A stretch of DNA of 10,937 nt from Methanosphaera sp. rholeuAM74 (GTDB lineage Archaea; Methanobacteriota; Methanobacteria; Methanobacteriales; Methanobacteriaceae): contig MUZZ01000168.1 in NCBI GenBank assembly GCA_003266075.1, forward strand, positions 2,260 to 13,196, read 5' to 3'. The first letter of the stretch is position 1; each line of letters starts with the position of its first letter. Below are positions 1-6,413 of this stretch, one piece after another. The position numbers and the translations under genes are program-made. The notes beneath the pieces were generated by a model. It was given only the letters and a program-made list of their open reading frames with translations, ran no database searches and was not told the DNA's origin.

Positions 1-1158
1 ACAATATACTACCCAGAAGGGGGAGGACAGCCATCAGATGAGGGTACATTAACCAGAAATGATGGAACAACACTAAACATAACCTATGCAGAAAAGGTTG
101 ACAACATAGTACTCCACCACGTAGCAGAAGACGACACAGACAAACTAGATAACATAGTAGGTGAAGAGGTTTCAGGACAGATTGACGCAAAAAGAAGAGA
201 CCTGCTGACAAGCAACCACACAGCAACTCACCTGATAATAGCCTCAGCAAGGAAAGTCCTGGGAAAACACATATGGCAGGCAGGATCACAAAATGGAATA
301 GAAAAAACAAGAATAGACCTATCACACTACAAACGAATAACAGTGGATGATTTAAAAGAGATAGAAAAACTAGCAAACAACTACGTCAAGATGAACCTCC
401 CAGTAAACATCCAATGGTATGACAGGACAGACGCAGAAATAAAATACGGATTCAAACTATACCAGGGAGGAATAGTTCCGGGAAAAGACATAAGAGTAGT
501 CGAAATACCTGGAGTGGATGTGGAGGCATGTGCAGGAACGCACTGCCAGACAACAGGTGACATCGGAATAATCAAGGTACTAAAAACAGAGAGAGTACAG
601 GATGGGGTAGAACGTATAGAATACTCTGTAGCAGACTCAGCAATAAATAAAATTCAGGAAATTGATGACATACTAAGAGAAAGTAGTGAAGTATTCGCAG
701 TAGACCCAGATCAGCTACCAAAAACATGTAACAGGTTCTTCACAGAATGGAAGGAACAACAGAAAACAATAAAACAACTAGAAAAACAACTTGCACAGGC
801 AAAGATTAACACAATCGCAGACAGCATAGAAGAAGTAAACGGTTACAGGGTACTCACAGAAATACTTGAAGTAAACCCTGGACAACTAAGGGAAATAGCA
901 TTAGACATGGTGGAAAAAGAACAGAACGCTGACATAGTAGTACTAGTAAACGGTGAAGGAAACATAGTGGCAGCATCAAACAAAGAACTACCAGAAAAAG
1001 GTATCAAAATGGGTGATGTAATCAAGGAAGTAGGAACATACATGGGAGGACGGGGTGGAGGAAAACCTAACCTCGCACAAGGAGCAGGAATGACACAAAC
1101 TGATAAGAAGGACGAAGCATTCAATGCAATAAAAGAACAGATAGAAAAGTTGGATTAA
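1..1158 (+). CDS. alaS: Alanyl-tRNA synthetase, archaeal type, 3' part (5' end outside window)
   Basis: The reading frame is open from base 1 and ends at TAA 1156-1158, giving 385 visible residues; the catalytic domain and tRNA-recognition start lie upstream of the window. The enzyme charges tRNA-Ala and hydrolyses mischarged Ser/Gly-tRNA-Ala. The visible part is the editing domain plus the C-terminal domain. The zinc-binding editing motif HTATH is at visible residues 73-77, paired with C-A-G-T-H at 177-181, so all four metal ligands are present. Visible residues of about 250-280 are a Gln/Lys-rich helical linker, and the DHHA1-type C-terminal domain carries the glycine loop GGRGGGKPNLAQGAG (bases 1045-1089), typical of AlaRS. 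Codons are strikingly A-rich (ATA, ACA, AGA), unlike the T-rich genes downstream. The family call is secure; nothing suggests decay. Confidence 0.97.
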   Translation, partial: TIYYPEGGGQPSDEGTLTRNDGTTLNITYAEKVDNIVLHHVAEDDTDKLDNIVGEEVSGQIDAKRRDLLTSNHTATHLIIASARKVLGKHIWQAGSQNGIEKTRIDLSHYKRITVDDLKEIEKLANNYVKMNLPVNIQWYDRTDAEIKYGFKLYQGGIVPGKDIRVVEIPGVDVEACAGTHCQTTGDIGIIKVLKTERVQDGVERIEYSVADSAINKIQEIDDILRESSEVFAVDPDQLPKTCNRFFTEWKEQQKTIKQLEKQLAQAKINTIADSIEEVNGYRVLTEILEVNPGQLREIALDMVEKEQNADIVVLVNGEGNIVAASNKELPEKGIKMGDVIKEVGTYMGGRGGGKPNLAQGAGMTQTDKKDEAFNAIKEQIEKLD

Positions 1159-1198
1159 ATAATCATATATAACCTTTTATTGGGGGAAGGATAATACC

Positions 1199-1347
1199 AT
1201 GATTTCAGATGATGAAAATCACTCCCTAATATTATTATATGGTGCTGGAGGCATGGATTTAGGATTTAAATAGGGTTGGCTTCAACGGTATCTAGGCTAA
1301 CGATTTTAATAAGGATGCAGTAGTAACTTATACGCACATAACATTGG
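1199..1347 (+). pseudogene. Relic of a DNA (cytosine-5) methyltransferase, N-terminal motif I-II region
   Basis: A start with a good Shine-Dalgarno sequence (GGGGGAAGG, 1182-1190; ATG 1199) opens a 24-codon frame whose end reads YGAGGMDLGFK, the SAM-binding motif I of C5 methyltransferases (usual form LFAGAGGLDLGF). It stops at TAG 1271-1273. Treating one T as an extra base, the next frame continues as RVGFNGI-stop-ANDFNKDAVVTYTH (about 1272-1337), which is the family's following segment (AGF..IWANEFD.DA..TY.HN). The internal TAG at 1293-1295 sits where a conserved Trp (TGG) is expected, so it needs one G-to-A change. A second small indel near 1332-1340 returns to the first frame with HNIG (1336-1347). 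Beyond this I see only scattered hints and the remaining space is far too short for a whole enzyme of about 300-400 residues. The match is from family motifs recalled, not from a search. Confidence 0.72.
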
Positions 1348-1592
1348 AATTTTTCAGTTGTAAAACGTTAAGTGTTACATGGAAAGAAAAGTAACTTCTA
1401 TATCTGTCAGAAGGTTACTGTCTAAACATTTCCAGAGAACTTCATATTCTAATGGTAGCTTGAATTGTGTGTATAGGAGGATATGCAGTGTATTCTAGTA
1501 CTGTTAGCCAGGTGAATCGGAGAAACTAATAAAAAGAATATTCAATCGGAGAGTCTAAATGGACATCGTATAAACATGGGGGGAATCATATT
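1348..1592 (+). other. Gene-free stretch: possible further methyltransferase debris and leader of the marker 16 gene
   Basis: No open frame of useful length, tRNA or clear repeat is visible here. Weak hints of C5-methyltransferase residues remain, such as GYAVYSS around 1470-1495 and an Arg-rich stretch near 1515-1530, but these are too short to support a call. The last 15 bases hold the GGGGGG ribosome binding site (1578-1583) for the gene at 1593. I cannot point to a convincing TATA box. Confidence 0.4.
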
Positions 1593-2840
1593 ATGGAAAA
1601 GAGCATGGAAGACGTAAAATCAAAAATTGGTTCAGGGGATGCTGTTGTATGGACGGCTGATGAGTTGAAAAAGAAATTATCTGAAGGGGAAAGTGTAACC
1701 TTGGATGATGTGGACGTGGTGACTTGTGGTACTAGTGGTGTGATGAGTGGTACTAGTGCACTCTTGCACATACCTGTTAGTGAGCCAGGCTCATTTAACA
1801 AGGCTAAGGAGGTCTACATTAACGGTATTGAAGCTTATCCTGGACCTTGTCCAAATGAATTGCTTGGAACTGTGGATGTCTACGTCTATGGGACAAATCA
1901 TAGTAGAACGATAGATGGTTATGGTGGAGGTTTCTTGTTTAAAGACCTCGTCGATAAAAAGGAGGTTGAGGTAGAAGTCGTGGATGTTGATGGTAACACA
2001 TTTAGCAATACTGTTACAATTGATGATATGCCATTTGCTAGGATGATTGGAAGTAGGATGGCATTTAAGAACTATAGCTCCTTCACAAATCCTGGTCGTG
2101 ATGCAACAAAGTCTATCTTTAATGCTTCTCCGATGGAGGGTCCATATAACTCTTATTCCTTCAGTGGTTGTGGGGATATTAATCCATTGGCTAATGATCC
2201 TGACCAATTATGTATCGGGGAGTCTACTCCAGTACTTTTGAATGGTGCTCGTGGGGTGGTCATTTCTAATGGAACACGCAGTAGTCCAGAAAAGCCTAAT
2301 TTGATGCTTACAGCTGACATGAAGGAGATGGATTCCTACTGGCTTGGCGGATATAAAACTGCCATGGGTCCTGAAGTCTTTGATTCGGTTGCTATTGCCA
2401 TTCCGGTATTGAATGAGAAGATATTGTCTAATTTGATGGTTTTGAATAAGGATATTGAATTACCTGTCTGTGATATTCATGGTAGACATCTTCCCATCGA
2501 TAATACTAGTTATGCTGTGTGGGATGATGTTGAGTTAAGACCTTCTGTTGATGTTGATAAGTGTTTTAGTTGTATACCATGTCTTCCAAACATTTATTGT
2601 CCGGTAAATGCTTTTAACAAGGATAAGACTATTAACTATGATTTATGTTTTGGTTGTGGTTATTGTGCTACTGTTTGTCCTAGGGGTGTTCCAAGTATTG
2701 ATATGGGCAGTATTTCCATAAACGCTGAAGGTAAGGATAGGGTTATTCCTGTTACTTGTAGGCAGTCTGATAGGAAGCGTGGTGTTGAAATTAGTGGGGT
2801 TCTTAAGAAACGTATTTTAGATGGTGAGTTTGATTTATAA
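1593..2840 (+). CDS. Methanogenesis marker 16 metalloprotein (DUF39/COG1900) with C-terminal 2x[4Fe-4S] ferredoxin domain
   Basis: The 415-residue protein is a COG1900/DUF39 protein fused to a ferredoxin module, the architecture of methanogenesis marker protein 16. Members of COG1900 are known to take part in making homocysteine from aspartate semialdehyde and sulfide in methanogens; whether this paralogue does that or another sulfur-transfer step is inference. Family-like segments are CGTSGVMSGTSALLH (45-59), YPGPCPNE (82-89), the glycine run GYGGG (109-113) and SFSGCGDINPL (189-199); Cys45, Cys86 and Cys193 are candidates for the reactive thiols. Two Fe4S4 motifs follow: C324-x2-C327-x2-C330-x5-CP and C352-x2-C355-x2-C358-x3-CP. 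The x5 spacing in the first cluster is slightly longer than usual. The start ATG 1593 is nine bases after GGGGGG. A T-rich terminator follows directly, so it is probably monocistronic. Confidence 0.9.
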   Translation: MEKSMEDVKSKIGSGDAVVWTADELKKKLSEGESVTLDDVDVVTCGTSGVMSGTSALLHIPVSEPGSFNKAKEVYINGIEAYPGPCPNELLGTVDVYVYGTNHSRTIDGYGGGFLFKDLVDKKEVEVEVVDVDGNTFSNTVTIDDMPFARMIGSRMAFKNYSSFTNPGRDATKSIFNASPMEGPYNSYSFSGCGDINPLANDPDQLCIGESTPVLLNGARGVVISNGTRSSPEKPNLMLTADMKEMDSYWLGGYKTAMGPEVFDSVAIAIPVLNEKILSNLMVLNKDIELPVCDIHGRHLPIDNTSYAVWDDVELRPSVDVDKCFSCIPCLPNIYCPVNAFNKDKTINYDLCFGCGYCATVCPRGVPSIDMGSISINAEGKDRVIPVTCRQSDRKRGVEISGVLKKRILDGEFDL

Positions 2841-2848
2841 TCTCCACA

Positions 2849-2880
2849 TTTTTTTATTTTATTTTTTTCAAAATTTTTTT
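2849..2880 (+). terminator. T-rich archaeal terminator after the marker 16 gene
   Basis: Starting nine bases after the stop codon, the + strand carries three runs of seven T (2849-2855, 2862-2868, 2874-2880) broken by short A-containing segments. Oligo-T tracts without a hairpin are the usual archaeal termination signal. The last T run also forms the front of the TATA-like element of the next gene. Confidence 0.55.
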
Positions 2881-2890
2881 ATATGATATG
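2876..2890 (+). promoter_or_regulatory. TATA box of the HAD hydrolase gene; predicted leaderless transcript
   Basis: TTTTTATATGATATG follows an A-rich segment that could act as BRE. Its centre lies about 27-29 bases before ATG 2910, which is the usual archaeal TATA-to-start-site distance, so transcription should begin at or next to the start codon. No Shine-Dalgarno sequence is visible before 2910, in agreement with a leaderless mRNA. Confidence 0.5.
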
Positions 2891-2909
2891 GTTATATAGT
2901 ATATATTAT

Positions 2910-3590
2910 ATGATTAAAGCAGTTTTTTTCGATATGGATGATACCTTGTATGATACTTCTGGGTTTGCTGCTATCGCTCGTAGGGCTGCAGTTAAATCTA
3001 TGGTTCATAATGGACTTAAATGTTCTGAGGATGAAGGTTATTCTCGTTTAATGGACATTATTAAGGATATGGGTTCTAATTATGATAAGCACTTTGATAT
3101 TCTTACTAAGGAGGTTAATGGTAGTGAGGATCCTTTGATTATTGTCAATGGAATTATTACATATCATAATACTAAGTTTGCTATGTTGAAGTTGGAACCT
3201 GAATGTTTTTCCATTCTCTTATATCTTAAGAGTAAGAACTATAAGGTTGGTTTAATTACTAACGGTAAGGAGATTAAGCAGTGGGAGAAACTAGTTCGTC
3301 TTGGGGTTTATCCATTTTTTGATGAGGTCATTACTTCTGAGGCTGTGGGTGTCGAAAAACCTGACCCTGAGATTTTTAAGATTGCTATGGAGCGTTTGAA
3401 TGTTACTGCTGGTACTTCTTTGATGGTTGGTAATAGTTTTGAAACGGATATTCTGGGTGCTTGTAATGCTGGTATCAGGAGTATGTTAATTAATTCTAAG
3501 TTGACGGATGATCAGAAGAAATTTGTTGAGGATAATAATTATAATGTTAGTGAGTTGTCTTCTTTGATTGATTTGATGAATATTTTATGA
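2910..3590 (+). CDS. HAD-superfamily (subfamily IA) hydrolase, archaeal TIGR02253-like
   Basis: A 226-residue haloacid dehalogenase-type hydrolase, most likely a cytosolic phosphatase of unknown small-molecule substrate. All four HAD motifs are visible: DMDDT at residues 8-12 (nucleophile Asp8 and acid/base Asp10), the Thr of GLITNG in motif II, the Lys of EKPDPEIF in motif III, and GNSFETDILGA in motif IV with its metal-binding Asp. A helical cap lies between motifs I and II (about residues 15-100), as in subfamily IA. An in-frame ATG at 2883 would add nine residues (MIWLYSIYY), but it lies inside the TATA box, and the family begins directly at the IKAVFFD strand, so 2910 is preferred. The next gene starts 19 bases after the stop and is probably cotranscribed. 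Confidence 0.9.
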   Translation: MIKAVFFDMDDTLYDTSGFAAIARRAAVKSMVHNGLKCSEDEGYSRLMDIIKDMGSNYDKHFDILTKEVNGSEDPLIIVNGIITYHNTKFAMLKLEPECFSILLYLKSKNYKVGLITNGKEIKQWEKLVRLGVYPFFDEVITSEAVGVEKPDPEIFKIAMERLNVTAGTSLMVGNSFETDILGACNAGIRSMLINSKLTDDQKKFVEDNNYNVSELSSLIDLMNIL

Positions 3591-3609
3591 TTTATGGGGG
3601 GGTTTATTT

Positions 3610-3786
3610 ATGGTTCAGTCAGTTATTCCTTATTCGGAGATTATTCCCACTATTCTTGCTGTTGTGAGCATATACTTCTTGGGTTCTGGTATTCTAGATC
3701 ATAAAAGGGAGTTCATGTTCATTGGTGTGGGTTTGTTTCTCTTGGCTGTGATTTTACCGTTTGTTATCTTGATTAACATGATTTAA
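3610..3786 (+). CDS. Small two-helix membrane protein, 58 residues, function unknown
   Basis: ATG 3610 is preceded at eight bases by a run of seven G (3596-3602), a strong archaeal ribosome binding site, and the frame ends at TAA 3784-3786. The protein has two hydrophobic segments, about residues 11-29 (IIPTILAVVSIYFLGSGIL) and 36-56 (FMFIGVGLFLLAVILPFVILI), joined by a short charged turn DHKRE (30-34). This looks like a helical hairpin in the cytoplasmic membrane with the charged loop probably inside. I do not recognise the family. It lies 19 bases after the HAD gene, so cotranscription is likely, and its last 33 bases overlap the end of the convergent PfkB gene. The strong ribosome binding site and clean membrane topology argue for a real gene; conservation would settle it. 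Confidence 0.68.
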   Translation: MVQSVIPYSEIIPTILAVVSIYFLGSGILDHKREFMFIGVGLFLLAVILPFVILINMI

Positions 3787-4671
3787 TGTTCTTTGGTATT
3801 CTTTTTCTATTTCTTCTTTTTTTGTTTTGAGTGTTCCTATTTCTTCTAGCTTGTTTTTTGCACATATTGATGCGTATAGTCCTGCTTCTAGGTCTATGGT
3901 TTTCTCACATTTTTTGTGTATGTATGCTGCGATGTATGTGTCACCTAGTCCTGTGAAGTCTCTTTCTTTTTCTGTTTTTATTGCTGGTATCCTGGTTTTG
4001 TCTTGTTTTGTGTATATTGTTGAGCCTTGTTTTTCTTGGGTTATCACTACTTTTTTGAGCTTGTTTTCTTTTATTATTTCATGTATTTCTTCTGTGTTGT
4101 TTATTTGGAATGCTTTTTTTGTTTCGTATTCGTCTAGGCTTATCATGTCTGTGTATTTGAGGATTTCTTTGTGGTTATCCCATTGTTTTATTGTTATGTT
4201 GTTTTGTGTGTCTGTTGTTCGAAGGTATCCCTGTGCTACTACTATTGTTGTTAGTCCTCTTTTTTTGAGCATTTTAACGGTTTTTGGTGGTATGTCTGTC
4301 TTGGATAGTGGTGATATTATTGCGGTGTCGTAGTCTTCTAGGTTTATGTCTGTGTTTAGGATTTTTTTTGGTGTTATGGGGTTGTTTGGTAGTATTGCTT
4401 TTTGTGTTCTTTCTTTTTTGTTGTTGTATGTGTTTGTGTATTGGGTTGTTTGTGTGTAGTGGATTGTTTTTATATGTTTTCTGTCTTGGAATGAATTAAG
4501 TATTTCCAGGTCATTTTCTCCTATTGATATTATTGAAGTAACCTTTGATTTAAGTTGTACTAGTGTGTTGTGTTGGTAGTATACTGCTCCACCTGTTTGT
4601 TTATATTGATGGTCAGGGTAAATGTTGGTATCTTTTGTCACTGGACCTATCACAAGTATATTTTTTTCCAT
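3754..4671 (-). CDS. PfkB-family carbohydrate/nucleoside kinase, substrate unknown
   Basis: The 305-residue protein has the ribokinase-like (PfkB) fold. The N-terminal strand NILVIGPVTKDTNI and the GG pair at residues 27-28 (QTGGAVYY) match the substrate-binding face. The C-terminal signature DFTGLGDTYIAAY (238-250) contains the anion hole GLGD with the likely catalytic base Asp244. It is shorter than many sugar kinases at the C terminus and rich in Thr, Lys and Asn. ATG 4671 follows the stop of the HisA-like gene by four bases and its GGG ribosome binding site lies in that gene's last codons, so the two are translated as a pair. That suggests consecutive steps on a phosphorylated sugar or ribose-derived compound. 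The substrate cannot be read from the sequence. Its codons are A/C-rich, mirroring a very T/G-rich plus strand. Confidence 0.88.
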   Translation of the reverse strand: MEKNILVIGPVTKDTNIYPDHQYKQTGGAVYYQHNTLVQLKSKVTSIISIGENDLEILNSFQDRKHIKTIHYTQTTQYTNTYNNKKERTQKAILPNNPITPKKILNTDINLEDYDTAIISPLSKTDIPPKTVKMLKKRGLTTIVVAQGYLRTTDTQNNITIKQWDNHKEILKYTDMISLDEYETKKAFQINNTEEIHEIIKENKLKKVVITQEKQGSTIYTKQDKTRIPAIKTEKERDFTGLGDTYIAAYIHKKCEKTIDLEAGLYASICAKNKLEEIGTLKTKKEEIEKEYQRTLNHVNQDNKR

Positions 4672-4675
4672 AGTT

Positions 4676-5359
4676 TTACCCTTTTTCTAGTTTTATAGTT
4701 CCATCATGTAGTAGTGTTCCTATTAGGAAATCATCTATACCATCCTTTTCATATTCTGTTATGGATTTAGCTGATATTCCTCCACCTATGATGTAGTTTG
4801 TATTGGTGTTGTCTATTATTTTTTTAATTAATGGGGTTTTATCTGTTTTCTTTGTTCCGACTTGGCTGATGTTTAGTATGATGATGTTTTTGATTTTTGT
4901 ATCATTGATTAAGGAGATTATGTCATCAATTTTAATATCATTATTCTTAATTAGAAGTTCATTATTTTTAATGTCTACGCTAAGAATCATATCTTTATTT
5001 GATGGGTTCTTTAATATTTCGTATGCTTGGTTAATATCTTCCATAGTTTCAGTAGCTAATATAGAGTGGGTGCATATTTTTTTGTTAACTTCCACATCAT
5101 CACTAGTGCAAACACCATTATCTAGGAGTACTGGGAGAATACAGTTTATTTGGGCTATAATACTTGAATTATCACCACATCCTTCGATTTTATCCAAATC
5201 AGCAACATATAAGCACTTAGCACCATTCTCTTTAAGGTTTTTCGTGATAACTAGGGGGCTGTCACCATAAACACTGTCCAATAAAAAATAGCTATCCCTC
5301 AAACCAGACTTACCAGAAACACATTCATGGTCTTTAATATCTAAAACGGGGATTATCAT
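4676..5359 (-). CDS. HisA/HisF-related TIM-barrel protein (hisAF-related family, TIGR00734-like)
   Basis: A 227-residue (beta/alpha)8 barrel related to the histidine enzymes HisA and HisF, but divergent and probably not a histidine enzyme. The N-terminal IPVLDIKDHECVSG matches the HisA start, with Asp7 in the position of the first catalytic Asp; SVDIKNN puts Asp129 at the second. The C-terminal phosphate loop is intact (IIGGGIS, 190-196, and IGT, 213-215). The matching N-terminal half loop, normally GGGIR, is instead DNGVC (80-84), so one of the two phosphate sites is probably lost. This points to a substrate smaller than the doubly phosphorylated ProFAR. Start ATG 5359 has a GGGGGAAG ribosome binding site and lies 12 bases after the DUF3194 gene; the PfkB gene starts four bases downstream. 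Confidence 0.85.
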   Translation of the reverse strand: MIIPVLDIKDHECVSGKSGLRDSYFLLDSVYGDSPLVITKNLKENGAKCLYVADLDKIEGCGDNSSIIAQINCILPVLLDNGVCTSDDVEVNKKICTHSILATETMEDINQAYEILKNPSNKDMILSVDIKNNELLIKNNDIKIDDIISLINDTKIKNIIILNISQVGTKKTDKTPLIKKIIDNTNTNYIIGGGISAKSITEYEKDGIDDFLIGTLLHDGTIKLEKG

Positions 5360-5371
5360 AGAACTTCCCCC

Positions 5372-5638
5372 TCACACGTCACGTTTTTCAATATACTCAT
5401 CAACTGCAGATAAACTTTCCTCAATAGCCCTCTGTGATAGGTCATCCGGTAAATCATAGTCACTATGAAGGTTGATTTCGATGTCAATGTCAAAACCATT
5501 ATCTAAGCTGACAAGGTTAATTGTGATGTCAACATCATCAAAGTCTTTCTTATTGACACGACTGAAAATATAGTTTTCTGCAGTTTCATAGGCTAAATTG
5601 ATAACTTCTTCACGCTCTTCGAATGTTAATGCTTTCAT
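5372..5638 (-). CDS. DUF3194 family protein
   Basis: An 88-residue acidic, soluble protein resembling the small archaeal DUF3194 family, which has no assigned function and is usually found beside prefoldin beta. Visible parts are an N-terminal helix (LTFEEREEVINLAYETAE), an alternating beta pattern (about 34-58, including FDIDIEINLHSD) and a C-terminal helix (about 65-84). There are no cysteines, metal sites or membrane segments. ATG 5638 follows CGGAGAA with proper spacing. Placed 62 bases after prefoldin beta and 12 before the HisA-like gene, it is surely in the same transcription unit, so a role linked to protein folding or assembly is a fair guess but only from position. Confidence 0.75.
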   Translation of the reverse strand: MKALTFEEREEVINLAYETAENYIFSRVNKKDFDDVDITINLVSLDNGFDIDIEINLHSDYDLPDDLSQRAIEESLSAVDEYIEKRDV

Positions 5639-5700
5639 AAATAATTCTCCGTAAAAATAGTTAAAATGGTGGTTAGGAAATGGATGTGGATTTATTCACC

Positions 5701-6048
5701 TTATTGTTGAACCTGTTGCATAGCATTCTGTAATTCAACTTGTAACTCTTCAAGTCTGCTAGTGACACGTTTTTCCTGTTTATCAATAGTTTTCTTTCTT
5801 AATTCTAACAATTCAATACTATCGTTTAATTCAACTTCACTATCAGCTTTGTTGGTTTTAATAAGTAGTGGACCAGCTGTCTTATATATTTCACCATCAT
5901 CAGCAGTTTTTGATAATTCATCTAAAGCCTTTTTGGCTTCGTTAACCTGAATTTCAATGCTTTGTTTTTGCATAGCTATGTTTTGAGCTTGCTGTTGTAA
6001 CTGCTGGAATTGGTTTAATTGTTCTTGTAAATTTTCTTGAATTTCCAT
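5701..6048 (-). CDS. pfdB: Prefoldin subunit beta
   Basis: The 115-residue length and pattern are those of archaeal prefoldin beta, four copies of which join two alpha subunits in the jellyfish-shaped cytosolic chaperone that holds unfolded proteins and passes them to the thermosome. Two long amphipathic coiled-coil helices rich in Gln (residues 3-45 and about 75-115) flank a beta-hairpin region with the family-typical DDGEIYKTAGPLLIK (about 51-65). The start ATG 6048 follows AGGTGAT. It lies 94 bases from Pcc1, with its own TATA-like element in the gap, so it may be expressed both by read-through and from its own promoter. Confidence 0.93.
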   Translation of the reverse strand: MEIQENLQEQLNQFQQLQQQAQNIAMQKQSIEIQVNEAKKALDELSKTADDGEIYKTAGPLLIKTNKADSEVELNDSIELLELRKKTIDKQEKRVTSRLEELQVELQNAMQQVQQ

Positions 6049-6097
6049 TATATCACCTATATTTTCTCTATTTTGTTATGTTTAATTAAATTGATGT

Positions 6098-6112
6098 TAT
6101 TTAAATCCTTTA
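6098..6112 (-). promoter_or_regulatory. Possible promoter of the prefoldin beta - PfkB transcript
   Basis: Read on the minus strand the segment is AAAGGATTTAAATAA, a purine-rich BRE-like stretch joined to a TTTAAATA TATA box. Its centre is about 55 bases from ATG 6048, predicting a leader near 30 bases that would include the AGGTGAT ribosome binding site. A second TATA-like element occurs at 6121-6132. AT-rich DNA makes such matches easy, so this is tentative. Confidence 0.35.
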
Positions 6113-6142
6113 TTATAATAAGATATATCTTTCTTCTATCTT

Positions 6143-6403
6143 TTATATTTTTAATATTTTCGTGGACAGTTCAATCCAGCGGATGTATGAATTAATTGAC
6201 GCTCTTAATGAAACGGCATCCTTTGACTGGATAACTAACTTCACGGTTTTTTTGTCTAATTCGATGTTTGTAATTGACCTATCATTGCTTTCAAATTCAA
6301 TCTCTGGCTTTATTGAATTATATATCATTCGAGCCTCATCAACACTATCAAATTCAATGGCTAATGTTGTATCAATACCCTTTAAAATACTTTCATCCAT
6401 CAT
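6143..6403 (-). CDS. KEOPS complex subunit Pcc1
   Basis: A small protein of about 86 residues matching archaeal Pcc1/Cgi121-neighbour subunits of KEOPS, the complex that makes t6A at position 37 of ANN-reading tRNAs; Pcc1 dimerises and holds the catalytic Kae1. Visible family features are the first strand TLAIEFDSVDEARMIYNSIKPE, the central strand KKTVKLVIQSKD and the C-terminal helix LRASINSYIRWIELSTKIL. The start is uncertain: GTG 6409, ATG 6403 and ATG 6400 are all in frame, and GAGTGAT just upstream acts as ribosome binding site; one of the two ATGs is more likely than the GTG, which lies inside that site. It starts within about ten bases of the Brix gene's stop, so the two are coupled. 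Confidence 0.85.
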   Translation of the reverse strand: MMDESILKGIDTTLAIEFDSVDEARMIYNSIKPEIEFESNDRSITNIELDKKTVKLVIQSKDAVSLRASINSYIRWIELSTKILKI

Positions 6404-6413
6404 TATCACTCAA

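Noticed and set aside
1348..1592. Possible later C5-methyltransferase motifs (a GY.V segment near 1473 and PQ.R-like residues near 1515).
   Set aside because: The matches are only a few residues each and need several frame changes; the distance from motif II is also too short without a large internal deletion. Kept only as a hint.
1791..2207. A 138-codon minus-strand frame inside the marker 16 gene.
   Set aside because: It is opposite a full conserved gene, has no recognisable domain and no ribosome binding site of note.
3827..4333. A 168-codon plus-strand frame with many hydrophobic residues opposite PfkB.
   Set aside because: The hydrophobicity follows from the T-rich complement of a Lys/Thr/Asn-rich kinase gene; PfkB motifs on the minus strand are clear.
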